DNA of 64,000 nt from Chlorobium sp. (lineage in GTDB: Bacteria > Bacteroidota > Chlorobiia > Chlorobiales > Chlorobiaceae). The notes beneath the pieces are model-generated. The model had not been told where the DNA came from. It made no database searches and was given only the letters and a program-made list of their open reading frames with translations. The position numbers were made by a program, and so were the translations under genes. Below are positions 8,907-17,329 of the stretch, one piece after another. Each line of letters opens with the position of its first letter. The stretch's first letter is position 1. Location: positions 44,459 to 108,458 of the forward strand of contig SZXX01000048.1 in assembly GCA_005843825.1 (NCBI GenBank), in the 5' to 3' direction.

Positions 8907-11303
8907 ATGGCTTTCAAAACACCAACACTATCTGCCAGGAACAGGACCCTGATTGTTGTCGAATCCCCCTCAAAGGCTAAAACTATTAATAAATACCTTG
9001 GGGATAAATATACAGTTTTCGCCTCCGTAGGGCATATCAAGGATCTGCCGAAAAAAGAGATCGGCCTTGATTTTGACCATCATTACGAACCCCGTTATGA
9101 AATCATTCCCGGAAAGGAAAAAGTTGTCAGGCAATTAAAAAAACTTGCTGCAGAAGCCAGCGAAATTCTCATAGCCACTGACCCTGACCGGGAAGGGGAA
9201 GCCATAGCCTGGCATATCTCCAACGAAATTGGAGAGACAAAGAAACCGGTATTCCGTGTTCTTTTCAACGAAATCACCAAAACCGCCATCATCGCGGCCA
9301 TTCAGGAGCCGCGACAGATCGATTACCGCCTGGTGCGCTCCCAGCAGACCCGTCAGGGCCTCGATAAGATCGTCGGCTACAAGATCAGTCCGTTTTTATG
9401 GAAAGTAGTGCTGCGTGGACTTTCAGCCGGACGGGTACAATCCGTCGCACTCCGCCTGATCTGCGAGCGTGAAGCCGAGATCACCCGCTTCCAGATAGAG
9501 GAGTACTGGACCATTGCCGCAGATTTTGTAACTCCCGGAAAAGAGTCCTTCAGGGCAAGACTGGTCCGCTTCGAAGGCGAAAAGCCCGAGATAACCAATC
9601 AGGACAGGGCTGAAGCGATTGCTGCTCTCATCAGGAAAGGTAATTTTTCTGTCACCGAGATCGCTCCCCGCACTCAGCAACGCAAGCCGCCGCTGCCGTT
9701 TACAACTTCGCTGCTCCAGCAGGCTGCATCAAACCAGCTCGGCTTTGGATCGCAGAGAACCATGCGTGTTGCGCAACAGCTGTATGAGGGAATTGATCTC
9801 GGTGCCGAAGGCGCTGCAGGCCTCATCACCTATATGAGAACCGATTCCACGCGAATTGGCGCCGAAGCAATAGTCCAGGCCCGGGAGTATATCGACAGGC
9901 AGTTTGGAAAGGCTTATATCGGGTTCGGCGGAGCTGCAAAAGCAGGAAAAAATGCCCAGGATGCCCACGAAGCGATACGCCCGACCTCGATATCAAAAAG
10001 ACCTGAACAACTGAAACAGTACCTTTCAACCGATCAGTATAAATTATATGAATTGATCTGGAAGCGCTTTCTTGCCGCCATGATGGCTCCTGCCAAAATT
10101 GAGCAGACAAGAGTTGATGTTGAGGACTCCCTGCAGAAATTCCAGTTCAGGGCAACCGGCAGCAAAGTTGTTTTTCCCGGCTTCATGCGTGTCTTTGACG
10201 ATCAGAAGGAACTTGATTACGAGGCGCAGGTCTCCACAAAAGAAGATATAGAAAAAGAGCCTGCGGTAAAGCTCCCCGAACACCTCTCGGTGGCCGATCC
10301 GCTTGCCATCGCAGACCTCGACCAGAAACAGAGCTTTACCCGCCCTCCTGCGCGCTACAGCGAAGCTACGCTGGTAAAGGATCTCGACCATTTCGGCATA
10401 GGACGCCCATCAACCTATGCCTCTATTTTTTCAACGCTTCAGGACCGCCGCTATGTTGAGCTTGAAAAGAAAAAAATCAGTCCTACAGAACTAGGCAAGG
10501 ATGTCTCACTGATCCTGGTTGCCAATTTTCCCGAGCTATTCAATGTGGGCTTTACCGCTTTCATGGAGGATGAACTCGATAAAGTTGCCAGTGGAGATGA
10601 CGAATACGAAAAAGTGCTCGACAGCTTCTACAAGCCACTTGAAATCGCACTCAGCCTGCGCAAAGACGACCCGATTATTCCGCAGAACAGCGAAACCACA
10701 ACCTGTGATAAATGCGGTGTCGGGCAGATGACGATCAAGTGGACCGCCAGCGGGAAGTTTCTGGGCTGTTCCTGCTACCCTAAGTGCAAAAATATCAAAG
10801 CAATAAGCACAAACAGGGAAAAACCGAAAGACACGGGCATTATATGCCCTTCCTGCAAAGAAGGACACATGCTTCTGAGAAAAGGACGGCTTGGAGCTTT
10901 TCTTGCCTGTTCCAACTACCCGAAGTGCAATACGCTGCTTAATCTCAACAAACAGCGCCACATCGAACCACTGAAAACCCCTCCGGTACTCACCAGCCTC
11001 GTCTGTCCGAAATGCGGCTCCCCGCTCTACCTCAGAAGCGGAAAAAGGGGGCTCTGGCTCGGCTGCTCAAAATTTCCAAAGTGCAGAGGACGGCTTGCAT
11101 GGAGCACGCTCGACGAAACTGCCCACAATCACTGGGAAGCGATCATGGCCGACCACATGAAAGCGCATCCGGCAGTGGTGCTCACCATGATTGATGGAAA
11201 CCCTGTACCCATGACCACCCCGGTAGACGATATCATCCTCAAGGCAGAAGAGTCCGGCCTGATTGCTCCGGCTGTTGAAGAGCCCACGGAAGTCACTGCA
11301 TAA
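8907..11303 (+). CDS. topA: DNA topoisomerase I (type IA)
   Basis: Relaxes negative supercoils by single-strand passage. The 798-residue protein has an N-terminal Toprim domain (VVESPSKAKTINKYLG near residue 15, metal-binding DPDREGEAIAWHI), the catalytic Tyr in GLITYMRTDSTRIG (about residue 308), the 'RYSEATLVKDLDHFGIGRPSTYASI' core signature, and three C-terminal Cys4 zinc ribbons (CDKC...CYPKC, CPSC...CSNYPKC, CPKC...CSKFPKC) at about residues 600-735. The start is the first ATG giving an N-terminal Toprim domain; a weak GGAA precedes it. The 3' end overlaps the convergent feoB stop by 11 bp. Confidence 0.96.
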   Translation: MAFKTPTLSARNRTLIVVESPSKAKTINKYLGDKYTVFASVGHIKDLPKKEIGLDFDHHYEPRYEIIPGKEKVVRQLKKLAAEASEILIATDPDREGEAIAWHISNEIGETKKPVFRVLFNEITKTAIIAAIQEPRQIDYRLVRSQQTRQGLDKIVGYKISPFLWKVVLRGLSAGRVQSVALRLICEREAEITRFQIEEYWTIAADFVTPGKESFRARLVRFEGEKPEITNQDRAEAIAALIRKGNFSVTEIAPRTQQRKPPLPFTTSLLQQAASNQLGFGSQRTMRVAQQLYEGIDLGAEGAAGLITYMRTDSTRIGAEAIVQAREYIDRQFGKAYIGFGGAAKAGKNAQDAHEAIRPTSISKRPEQLKQYLSTDQYKLYELIWKRFLAAMMAPAKIEQTRVDVEDSLQKFQFRATGSKVVFPGFMRVFDDQKELDYEAQVSTKEDIEKEPAVKLPEHLSVADPLAIADLDQKQSFTRPPARYSEATLVKDLDHFGIGRPSTYASIFSTLQDRRYVELEKKKISPTELGKDVSLILVANFPELFNVGFTAFMEDELDKVASGDDEYEKVLDSFYKPLEIALSLRKDDPIIPQNSETTTCDKCGVGQMTIKWTASGKFLGCSCYPKCKNIKAISTNREKPKDTGIICPSCKEGHMLLRKGRLGAFLACSNYPKCNTLLNLNKQRHIEPLKTPPVLTSLVCPKCGSPLYLRSGKRGLWLGCSKFPKCRGRLAWSTLDETAHNHWEAIMADHMKAHPAVVLTMIDGNPVPMTTPVDDIILKAEESGLIAPAVEEPTEVTA

Positions 11304-13431
11304 AAAGAGCAATACGGTAGACTGCGAAAGAAAGTACCCAGGCTACCGAGAGAGAATACACTGAATAAAGGAGAACAGGGCGCCAGCGCCCTACCTCTTT
11401 TTTCATCACGCCGATTGCCGCCACACAGGGAATATAGAGCAGAACAAACACCATGAGACTCAAAGCCGTGGCCCGGCTGAACGATGGATCGCTCCTGAGA
11501 ATTGATTTAAGCTCCCTGGGCGCGCCACTGCTCTGTCCGATAGAGTAGATCGTTCCCATGGTGGAAACAACAACCTCTTTTGCCGCCAGCCCCGTTACAA
11601 GGGCAATACCGATGCGCCAGTCGAACCCAAGCGGCCTGATCAAAGGCTCAAGCACTTTACCTGCTCTTCCTGCCAGTGAGTACTCAAGCTGTTCACTCTT
11701 GATACCGGCATCAAGCACCTTTTTCCTTGCATCTTTTTCCGCCGCACTCAAACTGCTGCCGGCAATACGCGCAGTTTCCAGAGCAAGCGTTGCATCAAGA
11801 GCCGGCTGGTGAGGATAATTGCTTGCAGCCCAGATAATGATAACAGCACTTAAAATAAGCGTTCCGGCCTTTTTGATATACATAAGGGCCTTCATCTTTG
11901 CCTGAAAAAGCACAGAGGAGAGTGTCGGCCAGCGATAAGGAGGCAGCTCCATCACAAACGGTTCAGAATCGACTTTAAGGATGGTGGATTTCAGAAGCCA
12001 TGCGGTCCAGAGGCCTACAGCAATACCAAGAAAATAAATACCGAACATGACGTTGCCTGCCACTGCAGGAGCGAAAAAAGCAGCAGAAAGCATCACATAC
12101 ACCGGAAGTTTTGCTCCGCAGCTCATAAAGGGAATAATCATGATGGTCACAAGCCTGTCTGTCTGACTTTTCAATGTCCTTGTCGCCATGATGGCAGGAA
12201 TGGAACAGCCGAACCCCGTTATCAGGGGGATAAAAGATTTTCCATGCAGACCGAAACGATGCATCACCCTGTCAATCACAAATGCCGCACGGGCCATGTA
12301 GCCTGAAGCCTCAAGAAAGGAGAGGCCGATAAAAAGAAGAACAATATTCGGCAGAAAAATCAGGACGCCTCCAACCCCTGCAATAATACCGTCCACAACG
12401 ATGGATCGAAGAGTATCATTCTGGAGAAAAGGTCCGATGGCGGAAGCAATTGAACTGAAAAACAGTGCAAGCCAGCCTGTAAACAGAGCGCCTACAGTAA
12501 AAGTCATCTGAAAAATCCCCCAGACAACCAGTAAAAAAACAGGAAGCCCCAGCACCCTGTTGAGCACAACCATGTCGATATAATCGGTTACCGTAGCCCG
12601 TCCTTCCTCCGGCTGCCGGACACACTCCTTTACTGCTCCATGAATAAAAGAGTGACGGTCTTCGGTAATGAGAATCTCAGGTTCTGAATCGTGCAGATGC
12701 TCAGCCTCTCTTATTGCATCCTGCAGGGCAAGCTCCACCTTCACCCACACAGGATACTGCTGAACCAGGGTGTAAACCTCCCTGTCATTCTCCAAGAGCT
12801 TGATGGCCAGCCATCTGGCATTATAAAGACCAAGCTCCTTCTGATGAGAAAGAAGCGAGGTGATTTTATCTACCGAAGCCTCAAGTTCAGGGCGAAAGAA
12901 AAGCTTGTTTTTACGAATCCGGATATCATGCAGGAACACCCTGATAACATGATCCAGCAGTGAATCTAGTCCAGTCTTCTTTTTAGCCGAAGTAGGAATA
13001 ATATGGCAGCCGAGAAGCGCCTGTAACTGCTTCATTTCAATGGTGATACCCTTCTCCTGCACCTCATCGATCATGTTCAGCGCCACAATAAAGTCAACCT
13101 CCAGCTCCATAAGCTGCGTAGTCAGAAGCAGATTCCTTTCAAGATTCGGTCCCTCGACAACATTGACCACAACATCGGGACGTTCCTTGATCAGGTACTC
13201 TCTTGTGACTATCTCCTCAGGGGAGTAGGGGGTAAGCGAATAGGTCCCGGGAAGATCGACCACACGGATCCGGTATCCCTTGTAGTCGAGATACCCTTCA
13301 TGCTTTTCAACGGTAACGCCGGGGAAATTCCCGACTTTCTGATGAGCGCCTGTCAGGGCATTGAACAGGGAGGATTTTCCGCAATTCGGATTGCCGGCAA
13401 GCGCTATGCTGATCTCTCTGATCTCACTCAT
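11293..13431 (-). CDS. feoB: Ferrous iron transport protein B (FeoB)
   Basis: Inner-membrane Fe2+ transporter with a cytoplasmic GTPase domain. The 712-residue frame from the ATG at 13431 overlaps the feoA stop as ATGA, so I chose it over the open extension to 13473. The G-protein motifs are G1 GNPNCGKSS (residues 11-19), G3 DLPGTYSL, G4 NMID. A helical GDI-like region follows, then two Gate repeats: GVGGVLIFLPNIVLLF with GYMARAAFVIDRVMHRFGLHGKS, and the paired 'GCSIPAIMATR' and 'PFMSCGAKLPVYVML' helices. Length and motif order are those of classical FeoB. FeoC is not present downstream. Confidence 0.95.
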   Translation of the reverse strand: MSEIREISIALAGNPNCGKSSLFNALTGAHQKVGNFPGVTVEKHEGYLDYKGYRIRVVDLPGTYSLTPYSPEEIVTREYLIKERPDVVVNVVEGPNLERNLLLTTQLMELEVDFIVALNMIDEVQEKGITIEMKQLQALLGCHIIPTSAKKKTGLDSLLDHVIRVFLHDIRIRKNKLFFRPELEASVDKITSLLSHQKELGLYNARWLAIKLLENDREVYTLVQQYPVWVKVELALQDAIREAEHLHDSEPEILITEDRHSFIHGAVKECVRQPEEGRATVTDYIDMVVLNRVLGLPVFLLVVWGIFQMTFTVGALFTGWLALFFSSIASAIGPFLQNDTLRSIVVDGIIAGVGGVLIFLPNIVLLFIGLSFLEASGYMARAAFVIDRVMHRFGLHGKSFIPLITGFGCSIPAIMATRTLKSQTDRLVTIMIIPFMSCGAKLPVYVMLSAAFFAPAVAGNVMFGIYFLGIAVGLWTAWLLKSTILKVDSEPFVMELPPYRWPTLSSVLFQAKMKALMYIKKAGTLILSAVIIIWAASNYPHQPALDATLALETARIAGSSLSAAEKDARKKVLDAGIKSEQLEYSLAGRAGKVLEPLIRPLGFDWRIGIALVTGLAAKEVVVSTMGTIYSIGQSSGAPRELKSILRSDPSFSRATALSLMVFVLLYIPCVAAIGVMKKEVGRWRPVLLYSVYSLSVAWVLSFAVYRIALFMQ

Positions 13432-13709
13432 ACCTTGCCTCCCAGGCGCCAGAACTGCTTTGCTGCCGGGCATGCTGCACCATCAACCAGCATACGCACC
13501 ATGACCCCGTCCGCCTCATTTTTTCTCAGGGCAAGATAGAGTCCCTTGAACACGATCTCCATGGGATCACCGAACGGAGCAACTCTAAGCACCTTGAATC
13601 TGGTTCCTTTTATCAGCCCTAAATCCATAATTCGCCGCCTTATGGCACTCTCTGCCTTTACCGCCGTAACCTCTGCTTTATCACCGACTTTCAATTCCGA
13701 TAACCGCAT
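13428..13709 (-). CDS. feoA: Ferrous iron transport protein A (FeoA, SH3-like)
   Basis: Small cytoplasmic SH3-like partner of FeoB, required for Fe2+ uptake. The ATG at 13709 (93 aa) has AGGAG eight bases upstream; the codon two triplets earlier is TTG. The family pattern 'LSELKVGDKAEVTAV...RRIMDLGLIKGTRFKVLRVAPFGDPMEIVFKG' fills almost the whole protein. It overlaps feoB by four bases. A TATAAT box lies 43 bp upstream, so feoAB is probably a two-gene transcript. Confidence 0.93.
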   Translation of the reverse strand: MRLSELKVGDKAEVTAVKAESAIRRRIMDLGLIKGTRFKVLRVAPFGDPMEIVFKGLYLALRKNEADGVMVRMLVDGAACPAAKQFWRLGGKV

Positions 13710-13751
13710 ACACAAATCTCCTGCAAAACAGTAAAAAGATAAACAGGATTA

Positions 13752-13757
13752 ATTATA
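13752..13757 (-). promoter_or_regulatory. Probable -10 element of the feoAB promoter
   Basis: A perfect TATAAT on the minus strand in an A+T-rich stretch, 43 bases upstream of the feoA ATG. No good -35 hexamer lies at 16-18 bp spacing, which could mean activator dependence. I searched by eye for a 19-bp Fur-type palindrome around it and did not find a convincing one. Confidence 0.45.
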
Positions 13758-13877
13758 ACCTAAATAACAATATACGCACATGAAAAATTGCACGCATTTT
13801 GTAAAGCGGACGGATAAAATAGTCCGTTCAACAGGAGAGGCTCTTTGATAAGGGGTGGAGATGCTGAAGAAGAACGG

Positions 13878-14258
13878 CTAACCGTGTGCCGAAGGTAACC
13901 CCGGGAATGGAGGCCAACCCATCGCGCTTCCTCCGATCAGATGCCCGTGAATATGAAAGACGCTCTGCATGGCATCCTTGCCGCTGTTAAATACCAGCCT
14001 GTACCCGGACTCTTTTATGCCGATTATTTCAGCCACGGTTCCGGCTGCAAGAAGGATTTGACCTGCTATCGCTTCATCTTCGGGAGTCAATTCACTCAGT
14101 GATGAAATGTGTTTCAGAGGAATGATCAGCACATGCTGCCCGGTAACAGGAGTTATATCCCTGAAAGCCAGAACATGATCGTTACGATAGACAATCTTCG
14201 CGGGTATCTCACCGCGCACAATACGGCAAAACAAACAGTCGGAATTCTGGTGTGTCAT
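13878..14258 (-). CDS. HIT family protein (HINT-like purine nucleoside phosphoramidase)
   Basis: Histidine-triad hydrolase of the HinT branch, acting on AMP-lysine or aminoacyl-AMP-type phosphoramidates. The 126-residue form from the ATG at 14258 begins 'MTHQNSDCLFCRIVRGEIPAKIVY', the normal HINT N-terminus with the zinc-binding CxxC. The C-terminal triad is VFHIHGHLIGG (His-x-His-x-His). The open frame extends twelve codons further to 14294 without a better ribosome site. It lies about 67 bp after the CNNM/CBS gene on the same strand. Confidence 0.9.
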   Translation of the reverse strand: MTHQNSDCLFCRIVRGEIPAKIVYRNDHVLAFRDITPVTGQHVLIIPLKHISSLSELTPEDEAIAGQILLAAGTVAEIIGIKESGYRLVFNSGKDAMQSVFHIHGHLIGGSAMGWPPFPGLPSAHG

Positions 14259-14325
14259 ACAGCTTGTTTTTCTTGAACCTTGGAAAAGCTTCATTCACAA
14301 AAAAACTCAGGGCAAAGGGGAAAAA

Positions 14326-15657
14326 TCACTCCGCAGCAGATGGTTCTTCAGAGCCACCGTCCTCCGGCTTGGGATTTTCGGATAACTTTGTAGCCAGCAC
14401 CTTGTCAATCCTCTGGCCATCCAGGTCAACAATTTCAAGATTCCACTCTTCCCATGTCATAATGTCGCCGGTTCTCGGCATACGACCAAGCAGCCACATC
14501 ATGAGGCCGCTGAGGGTATGATAGAGTCCTTTATCCTCCTCCGGAACGCCTTTCAACTCAAGGGTATCTTTAAGCTCAGGAACAGGAATAAGTCCATCGA
14601 GCAGCCAGGAACCATCCTGACGCTGAATAGCCCACGAATCCTCAAGATTGTGAGGAACAAACTCTCCGGTTACCGCTTCAAGCATATCCTGAAGGGTTAC
14701 AAGTCCCTGAATTTCACCATACTCATCAACCACAAAGACCATCTGGGTGCCTGAAGTCCTGAAATGATCAAGAAGTTCCATCCCTGTAAGGGTTTCCGGC
14801 ACATAGACGCATGGCTGCAGTTGCGATGTAAATTCAGTCAGGCGGCCTTTCAACGTCTTCGATAAGAGCTGTTTGGCATTGACAACGCCAAGCAGAGATT
14901 GAAGTCCACCGTTGCAGACCGGAAAACGTGAATGTTCCGATTCTGTCACCCTGCTGATATTTTCTTCAAGAGGACGGGAAACATCCAGAAAAATAATATC
15001 CGCTCTTGGAACCATAAGCGTACCGAGCTGACGGTCATCAAGACGGAACACATTACGGACCATCTCATGTTCATGCTGCTCAATCACCCCGGCTTCAGAC
15101 CCCTCCTCAAGCATGGCATGAATCTCCTCCTCCGTAACACTCGGCATAGCCTGCGGGTACTTCCCCATCAAGCTCAGAATGGCATCTGTCGATGCTGTAA
15201 GCAACCTGCCGAAAGGACGGGTTATACTCACAAGCGTACGCATGGGGCGTGCAACCAGACATGCAATTCCTTCCGGATTGAGAAGACCAAGCCGCTTGGG
15301 AACAAGCTCCCCTATAACGATGGTGATATAGGTAATGGCAAGGACAACAACAACAGTAGAAATAACTCTGCTTATTTCCGGATCCATACCGAGAGACTGA
15401 AGCTTGACAGCGAAAGGGCTGGCAAGAGCACCTTCCCCGACAATACCGTTAAGAATCCCGATAGAGGTAAGGCCAATCTGGATGGTCGAAAGAAAACCTG
15501 AAGGCTCCTGACCAAGCTTCATGGCAACAGAAGCAGATTTTTCACCATCTTCGGCAAGCTTGGAAAGACGGGAGCGCTTTGAAGTTACAAGCGCAAATTC
15601 CGACATCACAAAAAGGCCGTTAACAACAATCATAAACAAAAGCAACAATACTTCCAT
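14326..15657 (-). CDS. CNNM/CBS-domain membrane protein (CorC/HlyC 'hemolysin' family)
   Basis: Membrane protein of the UPF0053/CNNM family, associated with Mg2+ (and other divalent ion) efflux rather than haemolysis. From the ATG at 15657 (443 aa): a CNNM domain with about four membrane segments (residues 1-185, starting EVLLLLFMIVVNGLFVMSEFALV), two CBS domains (about 205-325, including 'VPRADIIFLDV' and 'LVTLQDMLEAVTGEF'), and a C-terminal CorC_HlyC domain (about 345-425, 'LDGLIPVPELKDTLEL'). The longer frame adds 14 residues without signal features. The substrate cannot be deduced from sequence. Confidence 0.9.
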   Translation of the reverse strand: MEVLLLLFMIVVNGLFVMSEFALVTSKRSRLSKLAEDGEKSASVAMKLGQEPSGFLSTIQIGLTSIGILNGIVGEGALASPFAVKLQSLGMDPEISRVISTVVVVLAITYITIVIGELVPKRLGLLNPEGIACLVARPMRTLVSITRPFGRLLTASTDAILSLMGKYPQAMPSVTEEEIHAMLEEGSEAGVIEQHEHEMVRNVFRLDDRQLGTLMVPRADIIFLDVSRPLEENISRVTESEHSRFPVCNGGLQSLLGVVNAKQLLSKTLKGRLTEFTSQLQPCVYVPETLTGMELLDHFRTSGTQMVFVVDEYGEIQGLVTLQDMLEAVTGEFVPHNLEDSWAIQRQDGSWLLDGLIPVPELKDTLELKGVPEEDKGLYHTLSGLMMWLLGRMPRTGDIMTWEEWNLEIVDLDGQRIDKVLATKLSENPKPEDGGSEEPSAAE

Positions 15658-15822
15658 ACATTCGGGTTTGAACCTTTCGGGATTAGATACCACCCACACA
15701 CTTCCTGCAGGATTTATACGCTGCAGGTGTCCCTTAAAGTTCTGTTCTTACGCCATTAATCATTTTCACTATGCTACCAACTACACTTTTATTCTGCTAA
15801 ATCCAAACAGTTAACAATCTGT

Positions 15823-16236
15823 TCACTTCGGAGCAGAAAAAAATGTCTTGACTTTCGCAATAAACTGATTTTCCGTCAACCGGTCACAGGCCTCAACCGA
15901 AACATCTTGTTTGTGCAGCTCACCTGCCTTCGCGATCTCTTTGGCAAGCTCAACTTTTGCCTCTCCAGGCCCGAAAACAGCAATCCTGTCAGAATCTCCC
16001 AAGAGCCCGATCACCTCCTGATAATAGGCATGATACTGGTGTTTCCGACGCTCTTCATCAACATGTTCATTAGCGACACTCTGCGCCACACTAGTTCCTC
16101 CTGATTTCCAGCCACCTGAGGGTTTATGATGACTTTCGGCACCTGACTCAACATGCTGAACTACAGCCTCTCCCCCTGTAATTGAAACCAGAATGGCATC
16201 CTTGTGATCAATCCAGAGTCCTGTGTTTTTTTTCAT
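15823..16236 (-). CDS. Small conserved protein resembling bacterial eRF1-like (baeRF) domain proteins
   Basis: The 137-residue protein starts at the ATG at 16236, which has AAGGAGG nine bases upstream; the earlier ATG three codons before sits directly against that site. It begins 'GLWIDHKDAILVSI', has a Ser/Gly/His-rich linker (SHHKPSGGWKSGGTS), then a helix rich in 'RRKHQYHAYYQEVIGLL' and 'DRIAVFGPGEAKVELAKEI'. The last segment matches the Rossmann-like fold of baeRF/host-attachment-type proteins, sometimes called translational machinery proteins. No catalytic residues can be assigned. Monocistronic, with about 300 bp of non-coding DNA upstream. Confidence 0.75.
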   Translation of the reverse strand: MKKNTGLWIDHKDAILVSITGGEAVVQHVESGAESHHKPSGGWKSGGTSVAQSVANEHVDEERRKHQYHAYYQEVIGLLGDSDRIAVFGPGEAKVELAKEIAKAGELHKQDVSVEACDRLTENQFIAKVKTFFSAPK

Positions 16237-16245
16237 AGCTGTCAT

Positions 16246-16546
16246 CCTCCTTATGTTTGTTTTCCCATAAATAGAGTAACAGATTTTCTATCAAAAGAAT
16301 TCACTCCTCTCGTAAAGATAAGCAATAGTTGGCTTTTCTTTCTTGTTCCCGAAAGCTCATGCTCTTGAAACAACGCATGGGAGTGCAGCTTTAACGCGAA
16401 AGACTTCTGTATGCCGGGCGAAGAAAACGGGCAGCGCGGTTTGAATCGGCATGATCAGGATCATTGCTTTTTCAAAAAAAAGCGGGCAATGCAATATGGA
16501 ACCGGCCTGCACTCCATGAAGAGAAGCAACGGGCCGGTTCTCTCTT
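16246..16546. other. Intergenic stretch between the baeRF-like gene and frdB
   Basis: About 300 bases with no credible gene. It should hold the promoter of the minus-strand baeRF-like gene at its left end and the 3' untranslated region of frdCAB at its right end. The only clear structure is the inverted repeat at 16499-16540, listed separately. Confidence 0.6.
16499..16540 (-). repeat. Inverted repeat downstream of frdB, possible terminator
   Basis: Perfect 9-bp arms GAACCGGCC and GGCCGGTTC separated by 24 bases, six bases past the frdB stop. On the minus strand the arm is followed by CATATTGC, not a T run, so it is not a standard Rho-independent terminator for frdCAB. On the plus strand a TCTCTTTT stretch follows. 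It may be an mRNA-stabilising 3' hairpin. Confidence 0.5.
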
Positions 16547-17320
16547 TTACAGGGAGTCCTGGATTATCTTTTCCTTTTCTGCAAAAAGTTTTGAGCTGAG
16601 AAACTCCCTGTTCATGCGGGCAATATTGGATACCGAAATACCTTTGGGACATTCAGCTTCGCAGGCATAGGTATTGCTGCAGTTCCCAAAGCCAAGATCA
16701 TCCATTCGAGCAACCATCTTCTGCACCCGCTTTGCCGCCTCAACCTGACCCTGTGGAAGGAGAGCAAGATGCGATACCTTTGCCCCGATAAAGAGCATGG
16801 CTGCCGCATTTGAACAGGCAGCCACGCATGCACCGCAGCCGATGCAGGTTGCGGCATCAAACGCTTCATCCGACTTCTCTTTCGGCACCGGAATGGTATT
16901 GGCATCCGGCACACCGCCGGTATTGACCGAGACAAAGCCTCCTGCCTGAATGATTTTATCAAACGCACTCCGGTCAACAATCAGATCACTGATGACGGGA
17001 AAAGCTTTTGCCCTCCATGGTTCGATATGGATGGTATCACCATCCTTGAACGAACGCATGTGCAGCTGGCAGGTAGTAACCCCTTTTTCAGGCCCGTGAG
17101 GACGTCCGTTGATGTAAAGGCTGCAAGTGCCGCAGATACCCTCACGGCAGTCATGGTCAAAGGATACAGGATCACCGCCGCTCATGATGAGCTTCTGGTT
17201 CAGGGTATCAAGCATTTCAAAAAAAGAGCTGTCAGGAGAGATTCCGGTCACATCGTATGAAACCATCTGCCCTTTGGCTCCAGCATTTTTCTGTCGCCAG
17301 ATCTTCAGCGTAAAATTCAT
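16547..17320 (-). CDS. frdB: Fumarate reductase/succinate dehydrogenase iron-sulfur subunit
   Basis: Electron-transfer subunit linking the flavin of FrdA to the cytochrome b subunit. The 257-residue protein has a plant-type [2Fe-2S] domain ([20 protein letters not shown]...TTCQ) and a bacterial ferredoxin-like half with [13 protein letters not shown] and [15 protein letters not shown] for the [4Fe-4S] and [3Fe-4S] clusters. The linker and Cys pattern are those of the B-type enzymes with one cytochrome b subunit. AGAGG precedes the ATG, 9 bp after frdA. In an organism using the reductive TCA cycle it would run as a fumarate reductase; direction cannot be read from sequence. Confidence 0.93.
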   Translation of the reverse strand: MNFTLKIWRQKNAGAKGQMVSYDVTGISPDSSFFEMLDTLNQKLIMSGGDPVSFDHDCREGICGTCSLYINGRPHGPEKGVTTCQLHMRSFKDGDTIHIEPWRAKAFPVISDLIVDRSAFDKIIQAGGFVSVNTGGVPDANTIPVPKEKSDEAFDAATCIGCGACVAACSNAAAMLFIGAKVSHLALLPQGQVEAAKRVQKMVARMDDLGFGNCSNTYACEAECPKGISVSNIARMNREFLSSKLFAEKEKIIQDSL

Positions 17321-17329
17321 AATAACCTC

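Noticed and set aside
13716..13800. Fur box upstream of feoA
   Set aside because: No 19-bp palindrome with adequate match to the GATAAT hexamer arrangement; only the -10 TATAAT is convincing.
13800..13850. Weak hairpin CGGAC/GTCCG as a terminator downstream of the HIT gene
   Set aside because: Only five base pairs with a ten-base loop and no good T run; not enough to call.
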